From: Pseudomonadota bacterium
GTDB lineage: Bacteria; Pseudomonadota; Gammaproteobacteria; Xanthomonadales; Xanthomonadaceae
NCBI GenBank assembly: GCA_025355485.1
Contig: JANXZP010000104.1
Location: 1 to 6,581 of the forward strand
Direction: 5' to 3'
Length of the DNA: 6,581 bases
Shown: piece by piece, positions 1 to 6,397 of the stretch
Position numbering within the stretch: position 1 is the stretch's first letter
Layout of the letters: the number at the start of each line of letters is the position of its first letter
Notes under the pieces: model-generated
Databases searched by the model: none
The model's input: the letters and a program-made list of their open reading frames with translations, nothing else
What the model was told of the DNA's origin: nothing
Translations under genes and position numbers: made by a program

Positions 1-455
1 ACGTGCGGCGATTTCTCCATCACCGCGCGCGCGAGCAGGATCGGATTCTTCACACGATGCACGTCTGCGACCGCGCCGGCTTCGAGCGTCGCACCGTCCA
101 TGATCGACGCATCGAGCTCGTTGACGCCCTCGTGGTTGAACACCGCGCCCTTGCCGGCGTTGAAATGCGGATCGTCCTCGAGGATCACGACCGCCGCGGT
201 CACCGCATCGCGCGCACTGCCGCCGGATTTCAGCACCGCGTTACCGGCGTCGAGCGCCTGGTCCATCGCCGCGCGGATCGCGCGCTCGCGTTCGGGCGTG
301 AGGTCCTTGCGCGACATCGTTCCGGCGCCGCCGTGGATGACGAGCGCGGTTCGGTGCTGCGTTTCGGGTGCAGTGGAATTGGATGTGGAGGCTGCACTTG
401 CAGCGATGGCGGACATAGGCAGCATCATGGCGAGTATCAGCCTCCGGATCGGCAT
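1..455 (-). CDS. Isoaspartyl peptidase / L-asparaginase, N-terminal part (truncated by window edge)
   Basis: This is the first 151 codons of an Ntn-hydrolase of the plant-type asparaginase family, which cleaves isoaspartyl dipeptides and asparagine. The sequence shows family motifs in the right order: HGGAG at residues 41-45, NAGKGAVF at 99-106, ELDASIMDG at 113-121, and AGAVA...KNPILLAR...MEKSPH at 126-151. These line up well with E. coli IaaA as I remember it. The catalytic threonine, at the start of the beta subunit after autocleavage, lies beyond the window. The start at 455 has an AGGG (467-464) eight bases upstream. Residues 1 to about 21 (MPIRRLILAMMLPMSAIAAS) look like a Sec signal peptide, so the enzyme is probably periplasmic, whereas E. 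coli IaaA is cytoplasmic. It lies 71 bases after the permease stop with a hairpin between, so it may or may not be cotranscribed with the pump genes; no functional link is evident. Confidence 0.9.
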   Translation of the reverse strand, partial: MPIRRLILAMMLPMSAIAASAASTSNSTAPETQHRTALVIHGGAGTMSRKDLTPERERAIRAAMDQALDAGNAVLKSGGSARDAVTAAVVILEDDPHFNAGKGAVFNHEGVNELDASIMDGATLEAGAVADVHRVKNPILLARAVMEKSPH

Positions 456-526
456 GGGAAGAACCCTGCGTTCATTCAATTCGGCAGGATACCCGAGTGC
501 GACTGCGGATCGCAGTGCCGTGATAC
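456..526 (-). other. Gap between permease and peptidase genes, with a small hairpin
   Basis: This 71-base gap holds a perfect 6-bp inverted repeat, ACTGCG (502-507) and CGCAGT (511-516), with a 3-base loop. It starts about 10 bases after the permease stop. No run of T follows on either strand, so it is not a classical intrinsic terminator; it could stabilise an mRNA 3' end or weakly reduce readthrough. I see no convincing -35/-10 pair for the peptidase gene. A TATCCT on the minus strand is a possible -10, but nothing resembling TTGACA stands at the right distance. Confidence 0.35.
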
Positions 527-1759
527 CTACTGTTGCCGCAATGCCTCGATCGGATCGAGCAGCGAGGCCTTGCGCGCCGGATAGACGCCGAAAAACAAGC
601 CGGTGGCGATCGAGCAGCCGGCGGCCAGCACGATCACCTTCCAGTTCAGCAGCACTGGCAAAGCGCCGAAGTGGCTGACCAGCAATGCACCGACGATACC
701 GATGGCGATGCCGAGCGTGCCGCCGATGATCGAGATCAGCATCGCTTCGGCAAGGAACTGGGCGCGGATGTCCGACGGCCCGGCGCCAACCGCCATGCGC
801 AGGCCGATCTCGCGGATGCGCTCTGTAACCGACACCAGCATGATGTTCATGATGCCGATGCCGCCGACGATCAGCGAGATGGTCGCGACCGCGCCGAGCA
901 GCAGCGACATCAGCCGCGTGGTCTGGGTGCGCGTCGCAATGATTTCCGAAATATTGCGCACCGAGAAATCGTCCTCGTCGCCTTGTCTGATCCGATGGCG
1001 CTGGCGCAGCAAGTCCTCGATCTGCGACTGCACTGCATCGAGACTCTCGCCATTGGCGATGCCCAGGCTGATCTGCTGCAACGCGCCGGGCGCCAGCGTG
1101 GCGGCGCGCGTCAGCCGACGTCGCGCGGTATCCAGCGGCACGACCAACACGTCGTCCTGATCCTGGCCGAAGCCGCTCTGGCCCTTCGCTGCGAGCACCC
1201 CGGCGACACGGAACGGCACCCTGCCGATGCGCACCGTCTGTCCGGTCGGGTCGTCGTCGCCGAACAGTTGCTGGCGCACGGTTTCGCCGAGCAGTACCGT
1301 TTTGCCCGCCGTGCTGTAGTCGTGTGCTTCGAACTCGGCGCCCAGTGCGATCGTCCAGCCGTTTATGACGAACCAGTCCGGTTGCACGCCCTGCCAACTG
1401 GTCGACCAGTTGTTTTCCGCGTACACGACCTGGGTGCTGCCGCGCACGGTGCCGGTGACGTATTGCACCGCCGGAATTTCCTTGCGGATCGCATCGACGT
1501 CGCCGTCGTACAACGACGCGCGACTGCCTGCGCCCAGTCGGATGCCACCGGCTTTCGCCGACCCAGAGGCGATGTCCAGCCGGCTCGCGCCGAGTCCCGA
1601 CACCAGCTTGTCGATCTCGGACTGCGTGCCCTGCCCGACCGAAACCATCACGATCACCGCCGCGATGCCGATGATCACGCCGAGCGAGGTCAGTGCACTG
1701 CGCATCCAATTGCCGCGCAACGCGAACACTGCCGTGCGGATGGTATCGGTCAGGGTCAT
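527..1759 (-). CDS. MacB/FtsX-type ABC transporter permease
   Basis: This 410-residue inner-membrane permease is the channel/mechanotransmission half of a MacAB-like exporter. It has the usual layout: TM1 at about residues 22-43, a large periplasmic (MacB core) domain at about 45-280, and three C-terminal TM segments near 284-308, 335-362 and 373-392. The cytoplasmic segment SVTERIREIGLRMAVGA (310-326) and the tail GVYPARKASLLDPIEAL (391-407) are FtsX-family hallmarks. The ATPase is a separate gene, unlike E. coli MacB, where it is fused; about 400 residues is normal for stand-alone permeases. I chose the start at 1759 because family homology begins at MTLTDTIRTAV. The frame stays open upstream to an ATG at 1867, but that stretch lies over the ATPase end and the remnant ORF in another frame. 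The start overlaps the stop of the 26-codon remnant as ATGA, and no good Shine-Dalgarno precedes it, so translation is probably coupled. The ligand cannot be told from sequence. Confidence 0.93.
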   Translation of the reverse strand: MTLTDTIRTAVFALRGNWMRSALTSLGVIIGIAAVIVMVSVGQGTQSEIDKLVSGLGASRLDIASGSAKAGGIRLGAGSRASLYDGDVDAIRKEIPAVQYVTGTVRGSTQVVYAENNWSTSWQGVQPDWFVINGWTIALGAEFEAHDYSTAGKTVLLGETVRQQLFGDDDPTGQTVRIGRVPFRVAGVLAAKGQSGFGQDQDDVLVVPLDTARRRLTRAATLAPGALQQISLGIANGESLDAVQSQIEDLLRQRHRIRQGDEDDFSVRNISEIIATRTQTTRLMSLLLGAVATISLIVGGIGIMNIMLVSVTERIREIGLRMAVGAGPSDIRAQFLAEAMLISIIGGTLGIAIGIVGALLVSHFGALPVLLNWKVIVLAAGCSIATGLFFGVYPARKASLLDPIEALRQQ

Positions 1760-1836
1760 GCGGGAGCCAGCGCGCTGCGCTGCGAGTTGGCACGCAACGC
1801 GAAGACTGCGGTGCGGATGGTATCGGTCAGCGTCAT
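1691..1836 (-). repeat. Imperfect direct repeat of the permease start (69 bp, 77-bp period)
   Basis: Copy 1 is at 1836-1768 and copy 2, the true permease start, is at 1759-1691. Similarity starts exactly at the two ATG codons and stops at codon 23 (CTG in both). The eight bases between the copies (GCTCCCGC) do not match the sequence after copy 2. The sequence before copy 1 matches that before copy 2 only in the last two bases. The 77-base offset is not a multiple of three, so the copies lie in different frames. Confidence 0.9.
1756..1836 (-). pseudogene. Remnant of a second permease gene (26-codon mini-ORF)
   Basis: This short frame begins at an ATG overlapping the ATPase stop (ATGA, 1836-1833) and ends at a TGA overlapping the permease start (ATGA, 1759-1756). 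It encodes MTLTDTIRTAVFALR, identical to the first 15 residues of the permease, then ANSQRSAL and a final APA. Over the first 23 codons I count 58 of 69 identical bases. Seven of the 11 differences are silent, and all four in the first 15 codons are third-position changes. That pattern fits two paralogous coding sequences diverging under selection better than a recent slippage duplication. I infer that a full permease gene once stood here and lost nearly all its body, leaving the first codons joined to the last few. It may still be translated and pass ribosomes from the ATPase to the permease gene. The alternative is an old tandem duplication of the permease start. Confidence 0.65.
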
Positions 1837-2576
1837 GCAGCGACCTCGGCCGGATGCAGTTCGCCATCGCGCATCACGCAGATGCGATCGGCATGCGCGG
1901 CGATCTGCGGATCGTGGGTGATCAGCACCACGGTCTGTCCCTCGGATTGCAAGCGCTTGAACAGCGCGAGGATTTCCTCGCCGGTCCTGGAATCCAGTGC
2001 GCCGGTCGGCTCGTCGGCGAGGATCAGCGATGGCGAATTGATCAATGCGCGCGCAATCGCAACGCGCTGCTGCTGGCCACCCGACAATTCGCTCGGACGA
2101 TGCGACACACGCTCGCCCAGCCCCACTGCCGCCATCGCATCGCGCGCGCGTTGCGCACGGTCGGCAAGTTTCGTTGCGGTATACCCCAACGGCATCATCA
2201 CGTTTTCGAGTGCGGTTAGGCGATTCAACAGGTTGAAACCCTGGAACACGAAGCCGATTTTTGCGGCGCGCAGCACTGCGCGTTGCTCTGCGTCGAGCGT
2301 GGCCACGTCCACGCCATCGCACAAGTACTGGCCCGACGTCGGCGTGTCGAGGCAGCCGATCAGGTTCATCAGGGTGGATTTGCCGGAACCCGACGGCCCC
2401 ATGATCGCGACGAACTCGCCGGCTCCGATGCGCAGAGCGACATCGTGCAGCGCGACGACTTCGGCTTCGCTGCCGGGCATGTAGACCTTGCCCAGGCCGA
2501 TGGTTTCGATCACGGGCGTCGCAGCGCGAGGGTTCACGATCGCCTCGCGTCCGGATCCTGTCATCGCCGCGCTCAT
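1833..2576 (-). CDS. ABC transporter ATPase, MacB/LolD type
   Basis: This 247-residue cytoplasmic ATPase would energise the permease. All key motifs are intact: Walker A GPSGSGKST (residues 60-68), Q-loop FQ (111-112), signature LSGGQQQRVAIARAL (164-178), Walker B LILADEP (184-190, catalytic Glu189), D-loop ALD (193-195) and the H-loop His221. The conserved DEPTGALD and the general layout place it in the MacB/LolD/FtsE subgroup that pairs with FtsX-like permeases. About 20 residues precede the domain, slightly longer than usual, so an internal start cannot be excluded. The chosen ATG at 2576 is the only one that keeps a short 10-base gap after the adaptor stop. A nearer ATG at 2584 runs into a stop after three codons. 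The last codons overlap the next ORF by ATGA (1836-1833), indicating translational coupling within the operon. Confidence 0.95.
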   Translation of the reverse strand: MSAAMTGSGREAIVNPRAATPVIETIGLGKVYMPGSEAEVVALHDVALRIGAGEFVAIMGPSGSGKSTLMNLIGCLDTPTSGQYLCDGVDVATLDAEQRAVLRAAKIGFVFQGFNLLNRLTALENVMMPLGYTATKLADRAQRARDAMAAVGLGERVSHRPSELSGGQQQRVAIARALINSPSLILADEPTGALDSRTGEEILALFKRLQSEGQTVVLITHDPQIAAHADRICVMRDGELHPAEVAA

Positions 2577-2586
2577 TGCGACATGC

Positions 2587-4155
2587 TCACTTCTTCGCGG
2601 CGTCGATGGTTGCGTTACCGACGATCACGGTGTCGCCTTCCGCAAGGCCACTGCTGACTTCGGTGAAATTGCCGTCGCTGGCGCCGGTGCGCACGTTGGC
2701 CGGCTGCGCGCTGCCGTTGACCAATTTGTACAGCGTTGCGTGCTTCTCGCCGGCGAGCCCCTGCAATGCGGTATCCCACGCCTGCTGCTGATCCGGATGC
2801 AGCGTCGCACGGAAATCCGCGAATTGCTGCGCAACGCGCGCAAGCATGCGCTGCGCGTTCTGCGCGCCGCCGCGAGCGCCGGTTTGTCCATTGCCGCCCT
2901 GGCTGCCTTGGCCAGCGATGCTGCCCGGTGGGCGTCCACCACCAAACAAGCTCGCGCCGGTCGAGCCCTGCGCATTCGCCGCGTCGCGCTTGGCGCGTTG
3001 CTCCTTGGCCTTCGCAACCATCGCTGCCATCGCCAGGTCGAACGCGGCCTGCTGGGTCGCGTCCAGATGTAGTTGGGTCGCGATCTGCGGCAGCGCATCG
3101 GTCAGCATGCCCCCGCCTGTCCGTGCAGAAGACGCGCCTTTATTTGCGCCTGTCGTCGCAGTCGCATCGGCTGGATGGAAACGCAGCGCCGCGTTCGGCA
3201 CCCGCAGCACGTTGTCGTGGCGGCTGATCTGGATTTCGGCATTCACAGTCATGCCCGGCAGCAAGGTCAAATCGTCGTTGTTGACGGTGACGACCACCGG
3301 ATAGCTGATCACGTTCTGGGTGTTGGTCGCCCCGAGCCTCACCTGCTTGACGATGCCGGTGAAATCGCGATCCGAAAATGCATCCACGTTGAAACGCACG
3401 TTCTGGCCGACTTTCACCTGGCCGATGTCGGACTCGTCCACCGCGAGCACGATCTGCATCTGCTTGAGATCTTCGGCAATCTGGAACAGGGTCGGCGTCT
3501 GCAGGCTTGCGGCGACGGTCTGGCCGGGCTCGACCGCGCGCGTGAGCACCACGCCGTCGACCGGCGAACGGATGACGCTGTGTTCGAGATCGAACTTCGC
3601 GCTGTCCATGGCGGCCTGTTGCGATGCGATCTGCGACTTCGCCGCAGCGACCGCGCCAAGCCCCTGGTCGCGCAATGCACGCGCGGCATCCACATCGCTG
3701 TGCGCGATCAACTGACGCTGGCCGAGATCCGACTTGCGCGCGAAATCGGCCTGGGTGTTGAGCGCGCTGGCCTGCGCCTGCGCAAGCTGCGCCTGCGCCG
3801 CCGCCACCGCCCCGCCCGCCTGCTGAAGTTTCGCGTTGAAGCTGCTGGGGTCGATGCGGGCGATGATCTGGCCCTTGGCGACATGGTCGTTGTAGTCGGC
3901 CAGCACCGACTGCACGATGCCCGAGACTTGGGAGCCGATATCCACCGTCGTGATCGCGCTGAGGTTGCCGGTCGCGGAGATCGTCACCGCGATCGCGCCG
4001 CGATCGACGGCTGCGGTGCGATAGCTGCCGATGTCAGCCGCAGAACGCGCATGCCACCACCAGCCGCCTGCGGCCAGGATCGCCAGTGCGAGCACGATCC
4101 AGACGATACGGCGGGAGCGCTTGGGTGGGAGCGGCGTGCGGGTGGGCTGCGGCAT
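2587..4155 (-). CDS. MacA-like periplasmic adaptor (HlyD/RND-type) with an inserted helical, Gly-rich segment
   Basis: This 522-residue membrane fusion protein would bridge the ATPase/permease and an outer-membrane channel. In order it has a basic N-terminus and one TM anchor (about 17-34), the first lipoyl half (about 65-105, with SQVSGIVQSV and KGQIIARIDP), a long alanine-rich coiled-coil hairpin (about 105-190), and the second lipoyl half (about 190-225, IRSPVDGVVLTRAVEPGQTV). A beta-barrel domain (about 230-320) and a C-terminal membrane-proximal piece (about 475-522, ending GLAEGDTVIVGNA) follow. E. coli MacA is about 370 residues; the excess here lies in one block, residues 328-473, between the barrel and the last domain. 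That block has two helical stretches with LDATQQAAF (364-372) and LHPDQQQAW (452-460), separated by a Gly/Gln-rich linker (about 397-433). The start ATG at 4155 has only a weak GGATG upstream. No TolC gene is present. Confidence 0.93.
   Translation of the reverse strand: MPQPTRTPLPPKRSRRIVWIVLALAILAAGGWWWHARSAADIGSYRTAAVDRGAIAVTISATGNLSAITTVDIGSQVSGIVQSVLADYNDHVAKGQIIARIDPSSFNAKLQQAGGAVAAAQAQLAQAQASALNTQADFARKSDLGQRQLIAHSDVDAARALRDQGLGAVAAAKSQIASQQAAMDSAKFDLEHSVIRSPVDGVVLTRAVEPGQTVAASLQTPTLFQIAEDLKQMQIVLAVDESDIGQVKVGQNVRFNVDAFSDRDFTGIVKQVRLGATNTQNVISYPVVVTVNNDDLTLLPGMTVNAEIQISRHDNVLRVPNAALRFHPADATATTGANKGASSARTGGGMLTDALPQIATQLHLDATQQAAFDLAMAAMVAKAKEQRAKRDAANAQGSTGASLFGGGRPPGSIAGQGSQGGNGQTGARGGAQNAQRMLARVAQQFADFRATLHPDQQQAWDTALQGLAGEKHATLYKLVNGSAQPANVRTGASDGNFTEVSSGLAEGDTVIVGNATIDAAKK
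2737..3174 (-). other. Inserted segment in the adaptor with two LTxxQ-like motifs
   Basis: This covers residues 328-473 of the adaptor. It starts with a Thr/Ala/Gly-rich linker, then a helix with L-D-A-T-Q (364-368), a lysine/arginine-rich stretch, and a low-complexity Gly/Gln linker. A second helix follows (MLARVAQQFADFRAT, 437-451), leading into L-H-P-D-Q (452-456) and QQAWDTALQGL. Spy and CpxP, periplasmic envelope-stress proteins, carry two LTxxQ motifs at a similar distance, the second also following a long helix. The likeness is a pattern match by eye and not a proven domain assignment. Confidence 0.5.
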
Positions 4156-4245
4156 GGGACATCCATGTGGCGATGCGCAGGCGCATCAGACTGATCCAAC
4201 GTACGGCGATGGTACGCGTTGACATGCAACGCGCCCTGAAATGCT
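4156..4245 (-). promoter_or_regulatory. Kinase-adaptor gap made of consecutive inverted repeats
   Basis: Four short perfect inverted repeats lie between 4172 and 4250. They are GATGCG/CGCATC (4172-4177 and 4182-4187), CGTAC/GTACG (4200-4204 and 4212-4216), CGCGTTG/CAACGCG (4215-4221 and 4227-4233) and CCTGAA/TTCAGG (4235-4240 and 4245-4250, covering the kinase stop codon). The second and third overlap by two bases, so they are alternatives. None is followed by a T-run, so they are not classical terminators. They could be mRNA folding or processing sites setting different levels of regulator and pump, or an operator; the 7-bp palindrome is the best operator candidate. I see no convincing promoter here. 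Confidence 0.4.
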
Positions 4246-5580
4246 TCAGGCGTCAAGTGGCCTGGCCTTCGGAAACAGCACCGTGGCGCGCGTACCCTTG
4301 CCCGCCTCGCTGTCCAGGCTCACCGGCCAGCCGAAACGTTCGGACAGGCGACGCACGATGCTCAAGCCGATGCCGTGTCCGCCCTGGCGCCGTTCGCCGC
4401 CGCGATAGAACGCCTCGAACACATGGGCGAGTTCCTCGTCGTCCATGCCCACGCCGGTATCCTCGATCACGATCCTGCCCGGTTGCACGTGCACGATCAC
4501 GCTGCCCGCATCGGTGTAGTTGCAGGCATTACGCAGCAAGTTGCCGAACAACACGCCGAACACGCGCGGCGGCGCATGCAATGCGAACGCGGCCGCCTCG
4601 TCGATTTTCAGTTCAACCGGTTTGCGGCCGAGCAGTGCACGCGCGTTCTCGATCTCGTCGTGGATCACTTCGTTCACCACGAAATCCTCGTCCGGCAAAC
4701 CAACATCGCCGTCGCGCGCCATGATCAGGAACGCCTCGACCAGCGATTCCATGTCGCCGACCGACGACTGGATGCGCTGCACCGTGCGCTCGGCGTGCGG
4801 TGTCAACGATGGATCGGCGAGCAGCAGGTCGCCAGCCATGCGGATCACCGTCATGGGCGTGCGCAACTCGTGGCTGGCGTCGCGGGTGAAGTTGCGTTCG
4901 CGTTGCACGAACGCATCGATGCGGCTGGCGAACTCGTGCAGCGACGAGGCCAGCACCAGCGCTTCGCCCTGCACGTCCACCGGCAGGTTCTCGGCGTTGA
5001 GCGCGGTCGCATCGGGACGCTTCGGATCCCACTGCTGCACCTGGTTGGCGAGCCAGATCAACGGCGAGATCGCGCGATGCGACGAACGGTAGGTCAGCCA
5101 CGCGATCGCGTAAATCACGATCAGCACGAACGACAGCGGCACCGCGCCGAACCAGAATGCGAGCTTGTTGACCTGGGTCTGCTTGAACACCAGCAACAAT
5201 TTTCCTTTCGGCGCATCGTCCACGTACACCAGCGACCCGCCCATCGCCTCGGGCATCGAGTGGTAACCCGCCGCGAGGCCACGCAGCGGTTCGGGAACCG
5301 TCGTCTCGCTCGCGCCTTGCGGCACCAGATAACCCATCATGTTGAAGGTGTCGGGGATGTGGTGTTCCGGGTCGTCGGAATGGCGCTGCCAGAACCAGCC
5401 CGCCTCCTGCTGCAGCGCGTGCTTGATCAGCACGTCCTTGAGCACCATCGTCGCGCCGTACACGCCGAACACCGTCGCGAGGCCGATCGCGATGACCTGC
5501 ATCGCGAACGCGATCCACATCTTCCGGCGCAGCCCGCGCTCGGCGATCACGTTGGCGATCCCGCGCGAAGGGCGGCGCAT
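4246..5580 (-). CDS. Membrane sensor histidine kinase
   Basis: This 444-residue kinase should autophosphorylate and pass phosphate to the regulator encoded just upstream. It has TM1 at about residues 20-45, a periplasmic sensor of about 95 residues (46-140), TM2 at about 141-163, and a HAMP-like linker (about 164-220). The dimerisation helix carries the phospho-acceptor His237 in DASHELRTP. The ATP-binding domain has the N box N347-L-L-R-N351, G1 DTGVGM (374-379), the F-box region VFEAFYRG (387-394) and G2 GHGIGL (401-406). All catalytic motifs look intact. The start at 5580 is the first ATG in frame that gives a normal N-terminus. The frame is open further upstream, but only over the regulator gene, and no GTG or TTG was found between. 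The Shine-Dalgarno is weak (CAGGG, some 15 bases away). The sensor segment PEPLRGLAAGYH (96-107) recalls ColS/VgrS-type sensors of xanthomonads; this is a tentative impression. Confidence 0.93.
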   Translation of the reverse strand: MRRPSRGIANVIAERGLRRKMWIAFAMQVIAIGLATVFGVYGATMVLKDVLIKHALQQEAGWFWQRHSDDPEHHIPDTFNMMGYLVPQGASETTVPEPLRGLAAGYHSMPEAMGGSLVYVDDAPKGKLLLVFKQTQVNKLAFWFGAVPLSFVLIVIYAIAWLTYRSSHRAISPLIWLANQVQQWDPKRPDATALNAENLPVDVQGEALVLASSLHEFASRIDAFVQRERNFTRDASHELRTPMTVIRMAGDLLLADPSLTPHAERTVQRIQSSVGDMESLVEAFLIMARDGDVGLPDEDFVVNEVIHDEIENARALLGRKPVELKIDEAAAFALHAPPRVFGVLFGNLLRNACNYTDAGSVIVHVQPGRIVIEDTGVGMDDEELAHVFEAFYRGGERRQGGHGIGLSIVRRLSERFGWPVSLDSEAGKGTRATVLFPKARPLDA

Positions 5581-5641
5581 CGCGTATGCAGGCCCTGGTT
5601 CGTGACAGCCCGCTCGGCGAGCCCCGCTGCGGCACGCCGGA

Positions 5642-6355
5642 TCATGCCTGCGGCGCGTCGAGGTCGGCGATGCGATAGCCGGCGCTTTGCACAGTGTGCA
5701 GCAGCGGCTTGTCGAACGCGCGGTCGATGGTCTTGCGCAGGTTGTACAGATGGCTGCGCAGGGTGTCGGAATCGGGCAATCCATCGCCCCAGATCTCGCG
5801 TTCGATGTCGCGACGGCTGATCACCTTCGGCGATTCGCGCATCAGGATCGCGAGCAGGCGCAGGCCGATCGGCGAGAGTTGCAATTCCTGGCCGCCGCGG
5901 GTGACGCGCATGCTTGCGGTGTCGTACACTAGGTCGCCGACCTTCAGGATTTCCGCACTGACCTGACGGCGCTCGCGACGGATGAGTGCCCGGACACGAG
6001 CCTCGAGTTCCTGGATCGCAAAGGGCTTCACGAGGTAGTCGTCGGCACCCGCGCCCAAGCCGCTGACCTTGTCGTCGAGGGTGTCGCGTGCGGTGAGCAT
6101 CAGCACCGGCGTGGCCTTCTTGGCTTCCTCTCGCAGCTTGCGGCAGACCGCCAGCCCGTCCATGCGCGGCAGCATCAGGTCGAGCACGATCACGTCGTAG
6201 CTGTTCTCGCTGGCGAGGCGGAAACCGTCGAGACCATCGCTCGCATAATCCACGCCGAAGCCGCGGCTTTCGAGGTACTCGCCGACCATCTCGGAAATAT
6301 TGCGATTGTCCTCGACGAGCAGGATCAGTCCGGCCGGTTCGTCACGGTTGCGCAT
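5642..6355 (-). CDS. OmpR-family response regulator
   Basis: This 237-residue DNA-binding regulator is the partner of the adjacent kinase and first gene of the module. The receiver domain (about 8-125) shows the acidic pair E15/D16 (LVEDN), phospho-acceptor D59 in VIVLDLMLPRMDG, T88 in MLTAR, and K110 in YLVKPF. The winged-helix domain (about 135-230) has the recognition-helix region DTLRSHLYNLRKTID (197-211) and the wing HTVQSAGYRI (220-229), typical of OmpR/PhoB proteins. I chose the ATG at 6355 because GGAG (6365-6362) stands six bases before it. An in-frame ATG at 6367 would put that GGAG inside the gene, and the far ATG at 6472 would translate a REP-like palindrome into a Pro/Arg-rich tail. 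It stops 61 bases before the kinase start. The family commonly controls its own operon, which here would include the pump genes. Confidence 0.95.
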   Translation of the reverse strand: MRNRDEPAGLILLVEDNRNISEMVGEYLESRGFGVDYASDGLDGFRLASENSYDVIVLDLMLPRMDGLAVCRKLREEAKKATPVLMLTARDTLDDKVSGLGAGADDYLVKPFAIQELEARVRALIRRERRQVSAEILKVGDLVYDTASMRVTRGGQELQLSPIGLRLLAILMRESPKVISRRDIEREIWGDGLPDSDTLRSHLYNLRKTIDRAFDKPLLHTVQSAGYRIADLDAPQA

Positions 6356-6361
6356 GGCAGG

Positions 6362-6365
6362 CTCC
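6362..6365 (-). promoter_or_regulatory. Ribosome binding site of the response regulator
   Basis: GGAG on the minus strand, six bases before the ATG at 6355. It decides the start in favour of 6355 over the in-frame ATG at 6367. Confidence 0.6.
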
Positions 6366-6397
6366 ATAGCGTGGAAGTCGCGTAGCGACGCGAGTGT

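Noticed and set aside
502..516. Intrinsic terminator after the permease gene
   Set aside because: The stem is only 6 bp and no T-run follows on either strand.
1760..1867. Longer permease start at 1867
   Set aside because: The added 36 residues come from the ATPase end and the remnant ORF read in another frame; family homology starts at the ATG at 1759.
533..1921. Plus-strand open frame of 462 codons opposite the permease
   Set aside because: It is rich in Arg, His, Asp and Gln with no recognisable motif or membrane segment, and lies wholly opposite a clear FtsX-type permease and the end of the ATPase; a shadow frame from GC-rich codons.
2850..2965. Repeat-like or mobile sequence in the adaptor
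   Set aside because: It is a Gly/Gln-rich coding linker in frame with the adaptor, with no target duplication or transposase-like sequence.
3073..4194. Plus-strand open frame of 373 codons opposite the adaptor
   Set aside because: Same shadow composition, no motifs, opposite a well-formed membrane fusion protein.
4375..5820. Plus-strand open frame of 481 codons opposite the kinase
   Set aside because: Low-complexity Arg/His/Gln-rich translation with no domain, lying opposite a kinase with all catalytic motifs intact.
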